44,230 nt of DNA from JAFGUB01 sp050305515 (GTDB lineage: Bacteria; Campylobacterota; Campylobacteria; Campylobacterales; Sulfurimonadaceae). This document shows, piece by piece, positions 34,126 through 42,629 of this stretch (positions are counted from its first letter, which is position 1; the number at the start of each line of letters is the position of its first letter). Location: assembly GCA_050305515.1 (NCBI GenBank), contig JBNLFL010000041.1, positions 1 to 44,230 on the forward strand. Direction: 5' to 3'. The translations under genes were made by a program, and so were the position numbers. Below the pieces are notes generated by a model. It was given only the letters and a program-made list of their open reading frames with translations, did no database searches and was not told where the DNA came from.

Positions 34126-36093
34126 ATGAAAACAACGGTATTTTTACTCTCGGTTGCGGCTTCCGCGCTGCTTGCGGATACGTTTGAACTCGGTACGATT
34201 GCCGTGAAGGGAACGGGCGAAACGTTCAACACGATAGAGCAGCGTGCGGACAGCAGCGTTATTGCGCAGCAAAACAGCGAAACGGTGGCCGATGCGCTTG
34301 ACAACATGAGCGGCCTGAGCGTGGGGATGATGGGAGCGCGCAGCGAAACCACCATGACGATGCGCGGCTTTAACGCTCAGCGCATCGGCGTTTACATCGA
34401 CGGGATTCCCATTTATGTGCCGTATGACGGCAACTTTGACTATGCACGTTTTCTGACCGCCGACATTGCGCAGATTGACGTCTCTAAAGGGTATTCGTCG
34501 GTCATCTACGGCGCGAACACCATGGGAGGGGTTATCAACATCGTCTCGAAAAAACCGACCCGGGCGCTTGAAGGAAACATTCAGGGGATGCTGGTGCTTG
34601 ACAGTGAAGGCGGAACGTCACGCTACGAGACTTCGCTGAACCTCGGAACGCGTCAGGATAACTTTTACGTGCAGCTCGGCGGCGTTTACAGCGACCGCGA
34701 CCACTACCGCCTTAGCAGTGAGTACGACGGCAGCGACTCGCAGCCAACGGGAGACCGTCTGCGCTCCGAAGCCAACGACTACAAAGTGAGCCTCAAGGCC
34801 GGTTACGTTGGCGATGACGGCAGCGAGATTGCGGCGGGGTTTGCTTCGCAGCGCGGCGAAAAACAGCAGCCGCCCAGCACGGATGTGGCGTACAACAGCG
34901 TGCGCTACTGGGACTGGCCGTTGTGGGACAAAGACACCTTCTATGTCACGGGCGTGAAAAATTTCGACGCGAGCTATCTGAAGTTCATGGCCTACTACGA
35001 CACCTACACCAACTCGCTTTTCAGTTACGACGACGCGACCTACACGACGATGAACAAAAAATCGGCCTTTAAAAGCCGTTACGAAGACTACAGCTACGGT
35101 GCGCGCCTTGAGTACGGCATGGAAGTGGCGTCGCACCAGCTCAGCGCGGCGGCTTCTTACAAAAAAGATGTGCATAACGGCTATGACCTTGACAAGGTGA
35201 CGGAGGCAAAGACCAAAGCCGAGAACTATGAAGACCATATTATTTCTCTGGGCATTGAAGACACCTTCACCATTAGCGCGCAGTGGCAGCTGCTCGCGGG
35301 TATCGGGTACGATGTGCAGGAGGGCGACAAGGTTTTCGATACCAATACGGCGTATCAGGAGCTTCTGGAAACCGGAACCCGCAGCGCGTTCAGCCCGGAA
35401 GCGGCGCTCATCTATACACTCGAAAGTGCCGGAAAAATCCGTGCCAGCGTTGCGCGCAAAACCTACATGCCCAGCATGAAAGACCGCTATTCGCGCAAGT
35501 TTAACAGCTACGTGCCCAACCCCGACCTTGACAACGAAGTGGCGACGCATTACGAAGTGGGCTATTACGCCGGAAACGATGCATTTTCCTATGCGCTGAG
35601 CGGCTTTTACAGTGTGGTGGACGATGCCATCCAGAGCGTCATATTTGACGCCGATGCGGGTCTGAGCCAGAACCAGAATGTTGGCAGTTTCGAACACGCG
35701 GGGGCGGAGCTGGAGCTGAACTACCGCAGCGATGCCTTCAGCGCGGGCGGCAACTACACCCATACGCAGGTCAAAAACGTGGACAGCCCGGAGATCAAGC
35801 GTCTCGATACGCCGCGAAACCAGCTCTTTGCCTATGCCGAGGTTCCGGTTGTGGCGGGCTTTTCTCTCTACGGCGACATGAAGTGGCGCGAGGGTGCGTA
35901 CAGCCAGATTACCGACAAGTCTTATGAGACAGTGCCGACGTTCGTGACGTTTGATGTGAAAGCAAGTTACAAGATGGCAGCCGTGACGGCTGAAATAGGG
36001 GTGAAAAATCTCACCGACCGAATGGTACAATACAGCCTCGGCTTCCCTGCCGCCGGACGCGAATATTTCGCCAACCTCAATTACGCTTTTTAA
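34126..36093 (+). CDS. TonB-dependent outer membrane receptor (CirA/FepA-like)
   Basis: A 655-aa receptor: signal peptide to about residue 17 (SALLADT), TonB-box-like FELGTIAVKG, plug with LDNMSGLSVGMMGARSE, MTMRGFNAQRIGVYIDGI and IDVSKGYSSVIYGANTMGGVINIVS, barrel ending LNYAF. It is the most canonical receptor of the cluster. AAAGGAA ribosome binding site; an intergenic TTACATGTAA lies 25 bases before the ATG. The methyltransferase follows after 9 bases. Confidence 0.92.
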   Translation: MKTTVFLLSVAASALLADTFELGTIAVKGTGETFNTIEQRADSSVIAQQNSETVADALDNMSGLSVGMMGARSETTMTMRGFNAQRIGVYIDGIPIYVPYDGNFDYARFLTADIAQIDVSKGYSSVIYGANTMGGVINIVSKKPTRALEGNIQGMLVLDSEGGTSRYETSLNLGTRQDNFYVQLGGVYSDRDHYRLSSEYDGSDSQPTGDRLRSEANDYKVSLKAGYVGDDGSEIAAGFASQRGEKQQPPSTDVAYNSVRYWDWPLWDKDTFYVTGVKNFDASYLKFMAYYDTYTNSLFSYDDATYTTMNKKSAFKSRYEDYSYGARLEYGMEVASHQLSAAASYKKDVHNGYDLDKVTEAKTKAENYEDHIISLGIEDTFTISAQWQLLAGIGYDVQEGDKVFDTNTAYQELLETGTRSAFSPEAALIYTLESAGKIRASVARKTYMPSMKDRYSRKFNSYVPNPDLDNEVATHYEVGYYAGNDAFSYALSGFYSVVDDAIQSVIFDADAGLSQNQNVGSFEHAGAELELNYRSDAFSAGGNYTHTQVKNVDSPEIKRLDTPRNQLFAYAEVPVVAGFSLYGDMKWREGAYSQITDKSYETVPTFVTFDVKASYKMAAVTAEIGVKNLTDRMVQYSLGFPAAGREYFANLNYAF

Positions 36094-36102
36094 GGAGCCG
36101 TC

Positions 36103-36897
36103 ATGTTTTTGGAACCTATTGATTTTGCCGCCATGTACAAAGAGCACAAGGGTGCCACGGACTTTAAAGGCAAAAGTGCCAACGACTGGAGCGCCAAAGC
36201 GGCCGAAATGGCCCCGCGTATGATTAAAAGCCCTTATGTGGACACCTTTTTGTCTAAAATGGAGTTTTCTCCTGATGACACGGTGCTAGACATTGGCTGC
36301 GGCCCCGGCACACTGGCGCTGGCACTGGCAAAAAAAGTCAAAAAAGTGATTGCCATCGACTACGCGGAAGGAATGCTTGAACAGCTTCATCTGCACGCCA
36401 CAGAGCAGGGCATTAGCAACATTGAAACCCATCATATTGGCTGGGATGATGAGTGGAGCGCTCTGCCAAAAGTGGACATTGTTATCGCTTCGCGCTCCAT
36501 GGAGGTGCGCGACCTTGAAGCCGCCCTTTTAAAAATGAGTGCCCACGCCGCCAAAGCGTGCTACCTCACCTACAAAGTAGGCGGCAGCTATGTGGACATG
36601 GAGATTTTGGATTTCATTGGCAAAACCATCATTCCCAAACCTGACTACTGGTACATTCCGCTCATTCTCTACCAAAAAGGCTACTTGCCCAGGGTCGATT
36701 ACATTGAAACCGAACGCGGCAGCATCGCCGTGCAGAGCGAAGAGGAGTTTGTTACCTCGCTACGCTGGAGCCTCGGCGCGCTTGATGATGAACAGGAGGG
36801 CAAAGCCCGCCACTACTATGACAAGGTAATTGCCAAAGAACAACGCCGTCCCAAACCTTTTAACTGGGCGTTTATTTCGTGGAAGACACAGGGGTAG
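36103..36897 (+). CDS. Class I SAM-dependent methyltransferase
   Basis: A 264-aa cytoplasmic methyltransferase with motif I VLDIGCGPGT (61-70), VIAIDYAEGMLEQL, VDIVIASRSMEV and a long C-terminal substrate part (PKPDYWYIPLILYQKGYLPRV). It does not share the ISRGSxPFW block of the two other enzymes here, so it belongs to a different subfamily. Ribosome binding site AAGGAG. Last gene of the operon. Confidence 0.9.
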   Translation: MFLEPIDFAAMYKEHKGATDFKGKSANDWSAKAAEMAPRMIKSPYVDTFLSKMEFSPDDTVLDIGCGPGTLALALAKKVKKVIAIDYAEGMLEQLHLHATEQGISNIETHHIGWDDEWSALPKVDIVIASRSMEVRDLEAALLKMSAHAAKACYLTYKVGGSYVDMEILDFIGKTIIPKPDYWYIPLILYQKGYLPRVDYIETERGSIAVQSEEEFVTSLRWSLGALDDEQEGKARHYYDKVIAKEQRRPKPFNWAFISWKTQG

Positions 36898-36938
36898 GGC
36901 TCCGCGCTTTACATGTAACCTTTCTCTTAGCTCTTAAT

Positions 36939-36961
36939 GCTGCCCTCATCTTTGCGGCAGC
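36939..36961 (+). terminator. Possible terminator of the second uptake operon
   Basis: GCTGCC and GGCAGC form a six-pair stem with an 11-base loop, followed by CTGCATGATTTTC, which has only a short T-run. A weak intrinsic terminator at best. Confidence 0.4.
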
Positions 36962-37041
36962 CTGCATGATTTTCAAATTAAAACAAGATTCAACCGAAGA
37001 TACTTTCAATAAAAAAAGCGTACAATTTTTAAAAGTATGTC

Positions 37042-37059
37042 ATTTTGTGAAATTTTGAG
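37042..37059. repeat. 18-bp direct repeat flanking AT-rich module, left copy
   Basis: ATTTTGTGAAATTTTGAG, 17/18 identical to 43990-44007, in the same orientation. It lies 107 bases before the first gene of the module. Confidence 0.6.
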
Positions 37060-37166
37060 TGTGGAGTTTTGATAGCGGGGCATTTTTGATGTCCAATTAT
37101 TTGGTGGATTTCTGGCAAAAGGGCATATTGTGGGTATCAATAAATAGTTATATCTAAGGATCACCA

Positions 37167-40100
37167 ATGAATATTATCGACAATACTATTTTTATTGATC
37201 AATCTGATATCTATTTGGATCATAAAAACCAACACCCAAATATGTCAAATTATCATGAGATTATTAATATTGTTAAAGAAATATCTAACGATATAGTTAA
37301 ATTGCAGTTTGATAAGAGTGTAAGATTTATCCATCCACTTTTTCTAATCCATATTTACAACTATTATGAATATCTATTACAAAATGATTTTACAAATAAA
37401 AGAATATTTCTATATATCGGGTATCTAAGTGATAAAGCACAGCATGGAATATTACATTTATTGACTCAGTATATTGATTATAGAATAATAAAAATTTATC
37501 AGGCCGAAATCTATGATATTGTTAGCTATAAGATTAAAGACTCTGATCCTAATGAGTATGAAAATATCCATATTGGCTACAACACGACTGAAGAACATCG
37601 ATATGTTTCATTAAGTTCTAAGAGAAATAAACCTTATCAACAACTGCCAACAATAAAAATCACTGGACTTACCCACAAAAATATTGATAAAGATTTTGAC
37701 GATTCTAACGATACATATCTGAATCGAAAAATATTTTATATTGCTATGCAATTGAAAAAACCTAACTATGAAATATATACTAGAAAAGATTTTACTGGTG
37801 AAAATATTTTAGAAAAAGGAGTCTGGAATAATATCTTCGATAAATATCTTGGTATCTCACTTGAAGATGAATCTTCAATCTATGCATTTAAAAATATTTT
37901 GTATGAGTGTATAGACAATATACGTAAACATACGCAGAGTCGAAAAAACCCTGCAAACGGTTATATGTCATTTTATAAAAATGATGATGCAAAACGAAAC
38001 GAATTTATTATTTGTGATGATTACCAAGAAGGGTTTTTAAATACATATCTTGATGTATTAAAAAAAGAAATGATAAGGCTTTTTGGTATTCATAAAGAAA
38101 GATCAAATATATATAATTCAGATGATGAAGCAGTATTTAATGCGATCATTGAACATTATGAAACTGACATTAAACATTTAGAAAAATATGATGAACTTAT
38201 ACTTTTTGAAAAACTAAAAAAACTTACGTGGTCATTGACAAGTAAACCCATTACAATTTATGACTATCAGTATCAGTTAAATAAATTTTGTACAACATCA
38301 AATAAACATTTGAAACAATATGAAGAAATTGAAGTTCTAAAAAAGCTTTTCAATATTAATTCAACATTTGGAATGCATCAAGCAGGTCGAATTATCATGC
38401 ATTTTGGAATTCCAACCTTAATGAAACTTATCGATCAAATCAATATCAATAGAGTCCATGAGAAAGCCAGAATAGATATATTCATTCATAGGTATGAGAG
38501 ATCATATCACATACCTTATGAAAGTGGCAGACTTTGTAAACCTCAACCACTACCAGACAACTCTATACAAGGTACATATATATACTTATCTTTTCCTTAT
38601 GGTGCCCACATTGATAATAAAAAAGATGAAATGCCTCCACTGAAAGTTAAAGTAGATGGCTATAAAGATATATTAAAAATAGACCATTTACAAAAAATTG
38701 AAGAACAAATAGCAAATTTTCAAGCAATTCCTATGAATGATGTGCTTTTAAGTGAATCACATAGTGAAAATACTAAAAAATCAATCAATATAGGTTTTGA
38801 CCCTGAGCAAATAAACAATATCAGTGAGTTTTTCCGAAAAATATTTCAATATACCTATCGCAATGATATCAAAGATGTGCTGATTTATAATTTTCCTATC
38901 GATAAATATCGTTATTATATGGTGGTTCTTACTGATATATTGTTCGAAGATGAAAACGTTAATTACAAAAACACCTCTTTGAATATGATGTTATTAGACC
39001 AGTCATCTCCTAAGGCAGTTTTCATTGGCGGAAAAAATAAAAAAGAGACGTGCTATGTTAACTCCATACTCTCTCAAAACTATAATATAGACAGAAGAGC
39101 ATTTTTTTCAATGGTATGTGATGACAAGAATCACAAAAATGTACAGCTGCCTGAATCAAATCTATTTAATACGAATGATGCTTCTCCAAACTTGTTACCT
39201 TTTGACCTACTGATGACAAATCAACGTCAAGAATTCATTTACACCAATATGATCAACAACTTTCTAGAATCAGAGGAAAACTATGAAGACTTTCATGTTG
39301 ATACAAAAGAAGGGATTCATATTAATAAGTTTTACTACTTAAAACACATATTTGAAGATTCAACATGGATTAACCGTATAGCATTTAACCTAGCATATCA
39401 TATGATAAAAAAATATGGTAAAGATGCAAAATCTGTAATATTCGTAGGTTTGCATCGATATTCAGCATTGATAATTTCTGTTGTTAAAGATCTGTTAAAA
39501 AATAATAATAGCTCTTTTATTATAGATGATTTATCAAACAGTAATGCTCTAGAAGTCTACAAGAGGTTTAAAAAACAAAACACGATCAAAAAATCTGAAA
39601 TAATATTTTTTACTCCTGTCATATATAAAGGGCAGAAACTGACTGACTATGTATCAGAAGATACAGACAACCTGTACGTATTTTTAAAGCTTGATTCCAA
39701 TATGTTGCTAGACACAAACAAATGGCAGCCATTTATGACCAAATGCATTGATGAACTTATTGTACAGGATGAACATGGAGATTGCCAACTATGCTTTGAA
39801 GATGATGTACCTTTATATACGCTAGATTCCGATGGCTATAATATCCAAGAAGTATATGTCGACGATATTAAATCCGTTGAGACCTGTATAGACCATAATA
39901 TTTCGTGGAAAAATGCGATCAGGTTTGGACATACAAAAAGGGGAACAAATCATTATCTGTATTACATAAAAACTTTAATCTTTTTTGAAAACAATAAGCA
40001 TTTGATCTCTCCACAGTTAGAAGAATGGGCTAAAGCTGAAAAGATACATCCAAAAGATCAAAATGAACAATCAAAATACATTCCCGTTATTTTAGCACCG

Positions 40101-42629
40101 GCGCATGATACGAACAGTAGTTTCATCTCACTCGTTAATGATGTGGTTTTTAAAAATAATGCCCAAATACACTTATTTAGCTTACACAACAAAGAACAAA
40201 ATATATTTTCGTTAGATTTACTACGTAATAAGTATCAAAATAAAAAAGATAGTTATAAATTTTATTTCGTCGACGATGAAATCGCATCTGGCAATACGCT
40301 TGAATATTTTTTTAATATTTTGTGCGATATATCTTTACATAAGACTTTTGATGCGGTTTTTACTATGATTGACAGGGTACACGAAAAAGAGCAGCAAAAT
40401 ATTTTTATTGCATATTATGATAAGTTGTACAGATTTCTCAAACTTAATATTAAACCAATGAAAACCAGTTTTGAACATTGCTATTTGTGTAGTAGAAAAG
40501 AATACTTTCAAAATTTAGTCGATAATGCATCACTGGTTTTTGTTAAACATCAATTACAGCAGCCAGTCAAGAAACTTCAACTCAAGTTATCATCTTTGAT
40601 TGAATATGATAGAGAAAATCAACTTGATGATTTTAAATATTATCTTAAAATGATTGCTGTTGAATATGTTTATCAAAATATTGACAAGTTTGATGACATG
40701 GAAGATCAAATAAAAAAATTCTATGAATATATCAAAAAATATTTTGAAATGCATTACTTGCAAAACGATTTAAAAGTAGATGCTTATCCTGTGTTATCTA
40801 AAATTTTAAAATTTGAAAGTAAAGTCGCTCTTATTAAGGCTCTCTCTTTTCCAAAGATTTTGTATATTCCGTCACTACGGCTGACTGTACACCAATATGT
40901 CAAAGAAGAAATCAAAGATATAGTCAAAGATTTAGATGACACTAAAATAAGCCAATTGATTAGTCCAAAGCTCTCTCCAGAAGATGTTCAATGCATAAAC
41001 TCGATTCAAGGCTTAAATGACTTTGCAAAAGAATACACTGTATATCCAAAAAACGATATAGACTATTTTAATTTTCTTGTAATAACATCTGCATATCTGA
41101 AAATAAACTACATTTTAAGCCACACTGTACTGACATTTTATTTCCTTATTTCAAAAAAAATACGAAATGATGTATACATGAATAAAGTATTTAAGAAAGA
41201 ATTGCTGCAAAAGTATCCAGTGGCAGTCAAGATGTTGACATCGTATAGTGAAGAAAAATCTCAATACTTTAACGAACAGTATAAAAAGTTTGCAACAGTT
41301 TATAAAACAAAATACAATAAAAACCACTCCTTGATTTTCTCTATGCTTGTGGAAAATACGAAGTACAAGCAAAAATACATCGCAGACTTCAAGAAAAAGC
41401 TGGAAATAGCCGAAAACTCCACATTTAGTGAGAAAATTGATTTGCTATATAACGCCATTGAATATATTATGATAGTAGCGTATGACAAAGGAGTAAAAAT
41501 CAAAGATCGTTTGGCAATGTATGTTGATGTCAATAGCAATCTTGAAAATCCAAGTCTGGTCGATCTCTTCCATAATTATAGTGAACTCGATGATGACAGC
41601 ACCATAGAGACGATGTATCGTGGTGCAGTTAGAGATCATTCAGATGATAATAAGCTAAGAATAAGGGAATTGACGGATTTTGACAATGACAAGTTCAATA
41701 TTTGGTGTAATTTTTTTGTTTCTCTAGAGAAGAAAGGAAAAACCTATATCAGACTAACGCATGTTTCAGACAATGGCTTGATTCCATTTGCCGTCATTGT
41801 TGTGACACATAATGATGCTTTGTATGAACACATTAACATCGCTAGAATCCTTTTGATGCTCCAAGAGCAAATACACACATTTATTGATCAACATCGCTTG
41901 ATTTCCTTGGATGAGAGGAATATCAAATTATTAAAATCAGTTATTGGAAATATCGATCACACAGAAAAATCTATCTATGATGCTTCTAACCGATATGTCA
42001 TTGTTGATAATCCTGAGAACACGGAACTTAATCGTCTATACGCATTAACAACAACAACAAAATACGGTAATATGAAAACATTCTTAGTGGATGAAAGCAA
42101 GCCGGTTGAAAAAAGGCAAGTGGATGAAAGCAAGCCGATTGAAAAAAGGGAAAATGTCCCATTGTGCAAGATATTAAACACCAACTTTCTCAAGGAGTTG
42201 ACGCGTTACATTGAGGCTAGAAATATTATTCTACAGAAGAAGAATGTTAAAATTGACTTTAATATGGAGCAGCTTGATAAGACATATGCACTTCATATCG
42301 ATAATGGCATGGTTATAAAATCTATGTTTTTTGAATTTGCCGTAAATATCTACAAAAAAGCCAACAAAAAGCAATGCAACATGAGTATTATTTCACATGG
42401 CAAAGATTTATATTTCATCAATGACGGGACGACAAAGCCACCTAAGCCGGAGAAGATATTTGATTTGAAGTATAGTACCAGCAGGACTTCTGGCATCGGA
42501 CTGTATATCATCAAGCATAAGTTGAGACAGTATGATTTGCAGATTACCTATGAATCAACACCTCCTCCTATTTTTTGTGGGTATGACACTACTTTCATAT
42601 TGAAAATTACACCAAGGAGCAGTGAATGA
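37167..42629 (+). CDS. Giant GHKL ATPase / tandem phosphoribosyltransferase-like protein
   Basis: An 1820-aa, AT-rich, Asn/Lys/Ile-rich cytoplasmic protein I cannot assign to a named family. Visible parts: residues 1-200, STAS-like (FDKSVRFIHPLFLIHIY); about 230-300, GHKL-like N-box LYECIDNIRKHT (E247, D250, N251) with a degenerate G1 box; about 730-880, a degenerate phosphoribosyltransferase fold (VGLHRYSAL 760-768) with CQLC (873-876); about 1000-1110, a fuller one with VDDEIASGNT (1035-1044), matching the PRPP-binding loop, and CYLC (1105-1108); a long helical part; about 1480-1620, possibly GAF-like; and a C-terminal HATPase (E1723, N1727, NDGT 1752-1755, GIGL 1776-1779). No clear histidine phospho-acceptor motif. 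ATG with AAGGAT upstream; stop overlaps the REC-EAL start (ATGA), so the two form one unit. No TTACATGTAA copy. Confidence 0.85.
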   Translation: MNIIDNTIFIDQSDIYLDHKNQHPNMSNYHEIINIVKEISNDIVKLQFDKSVRFIHPLFLIHIYNYYEYLLQNDFTNKRIFLYIGYLSDKAQHGILHLLTQYIDYRIIKIYQAEIYDIVSYKIKDSDPNEYENIHIGYNTTEEHRYVSLSSKRNKPYQQLPTIKITGLTHKNIDKDFDDSNDTYLNRKIFYIAMQLKKPNYEIYTRKDFTGENILEKGVWNNIFDKYLGISLEDESSIYAFKNILYECIDNIRKHTQSRKNPANGYMSFYKNDDAKRNEFIICDDYQEGFLNTYLDVLKKEMIRLFGIHKERSNIYNSDDEAVFNAIIEHYETDIKHLEKYDELILFEKLKKLTWSLTSKPITIYDYQYQLNKFCTTSNKHLKQYEEIEVLKKLFNINSTFGMHQAGRIIMHFGIPTLMKLIDQININRVHEKARIDIFIHRYERSYHIPYESGRLCKPQPLPDNSIQGTYIYLSFPYGAHIDNKKDEMPPLKVKVDGYKDILKIDHLQKIEEQIANFQAIPMNDVLLSESHSENTKKSINIGFDPEQINNISEFFRKIFQYTYRNDIKDVLIYNFPIDKYRYYMVVLTDILFEDENVNYKNTSLNMMLLDQSSPKAVFIGGKNKKETCYVNSILSQNYNIDRRAFFSMVCDDKNHKNVQLPESNLFNTNDASPNLLPFDLLMTNQRQEFIYTNMINNFLESEENYEDFHVDTKEGIHINKFYYLKHIFEDSTWINRIAFNLAYHMIKKYGKDAKSVIFVGLHRYSALIISVVKDLLKNNNSSFIIDDLSNSNALEVYKRFKKQNTIKKSEIIFFTPVIYKGQKLTDYVSEDTDNLYVFLKLDSNMLLDTNKWQPFMTKCIDELIVQDEHGDCQLCFEDDVPLYTLDSDGYNIQEVYVDDIKSVETCIDHNISWKNAIRFGHTKRGTNHYLYYIKTLIFFENNKHLISPQLEEWAKAEKIHPKDQNEQSKYIPVILAPAHDTNSSFISLVNDVVFKNNAQIHLFSLHNKEQNIFSLDLLRNKYQNKKDSYKFYFVDDEIASGNTLEYFFNILCDISLHKTFDAVFTMIDRVHEKEQQNIFIAYYDKLYRFLKLNIKPMKTSFEHCYLCSRKEYFQNLVDNASLVFVKHQLQQPVKKLQLKLSSLIEYDRENQLDDFKYYLKMIAVEYVYQNIDKFDDMEDQIKKFYEYIKKYFEMHYLQNDLKVDAYPVLSKILKFESKVALIKALSFPKILYIPSLRLTVHQYVKEEIKDIVKDLDDTKISQLISPKLSPEDVQCINSIQGLNDFAKEYTVYPKNDIDYFNFLVITSAYLKINYILSHTVLTFYFLISKKIRNDVYMNKVFKKELLQKYPVAVKMLTSYSEEKSQYFNEQYKKFATVYKTKYNKNHSLIFSMLVENTKYKQKYIADFKKKLEIAENSTFSEKIDLLYNAIEYIMIVAYDKGVKIKDRLAMYVDVNSNLENPSLVDLFHNYSELDDDSTIETMYRGAVRDHSDDNKLRIRELTDFDNDKFNIWCNFFVSLEKKGKTYIRLTHVSDNGLIPFAVIVVTHNDALYEHINIARILLMLQEQIHTFIDQHRLISLDERNIKLLKSVIGNIDHTEKSIYDASNRYVIVDNPENTELNRLYALTTTTKYGNMKTFLVDESKPVEKRQVDESKPIEKRENVPLCKILNTNFLKELTRYIEARNIILQKKNVKIDFNMEQLDKTYALHIDNGMVIKSMFFEFAVNIYKKANKKQCNMSIISHGKDLYFINDGTTKPPKPEKIFDLKYSTSRTSGIGLYIIKHKLRQYDLQITYESTPPPIFCGYDTTFILKITPRSSE
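42087..42152 (+). repeat. 33-bp in-frame tandem duplication
   Basis: Two 33-base units within the giant gene encode VDESKPVEKRQ and VDESKPIEKRE. The unit keeps the frame and forms a charged linker before the C-terminal ATPase domain; its near identity suggests recent duplication. Confidence 0.85.

Larger units (their letters stand above)
1340..36918. repeat. Dispersed palindrome TTACATGTAA (14 exact copies, 3 near copies)
   Basis: Exact copies start at 3465, 3501, 10081, 13486, 16140, 18128, 25319, 26059, 26773, 28827, 30357, 33463, 34092 and 36909. One-mismatch copies (GTACATGTAA or ATACATGTAA) start at 1340, 3870 and 22196. Chance expectation for one 10-mer in a window of this size is about 0.04. 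Eleven exact copies are inside genes, nine read as Leu-His-Val (TTA CAT GTA) and two in the Thr-Cys frame; the third frame would give a stop. Copies 16140, 34092 and 36909 are intergenic. None occurs after 36918. The pattern resembles the highly iterated palindrome HIP1 of cyanobacteria in kind, not in sequence. Confidence 0.95.
36898..37166. other. Intergenic junction between GC-rich uptake operon and AT-rich module
   Basis: No gene. It holds the last TTACATGTAA copy (36909-36918), a terminator-like hairpin (36939-36961), then a sharp change to AT-rich DNA, a possible -10 box TACAAT at 37021 and the left copy of an 18-bp direct repeat (37042-37059). Confidence 0.6.

Noticed and set aside
34618..36147. 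509-codon open frame on the minus strand opposite the receptor at 34126
   Set aside because: The plus-strand frame has a signal peptide, plug motifs and terminal Phe of a real receptor; the antisense frame is a composition effect in GC-rich DNA with low-complexity His/Val/Arg content.
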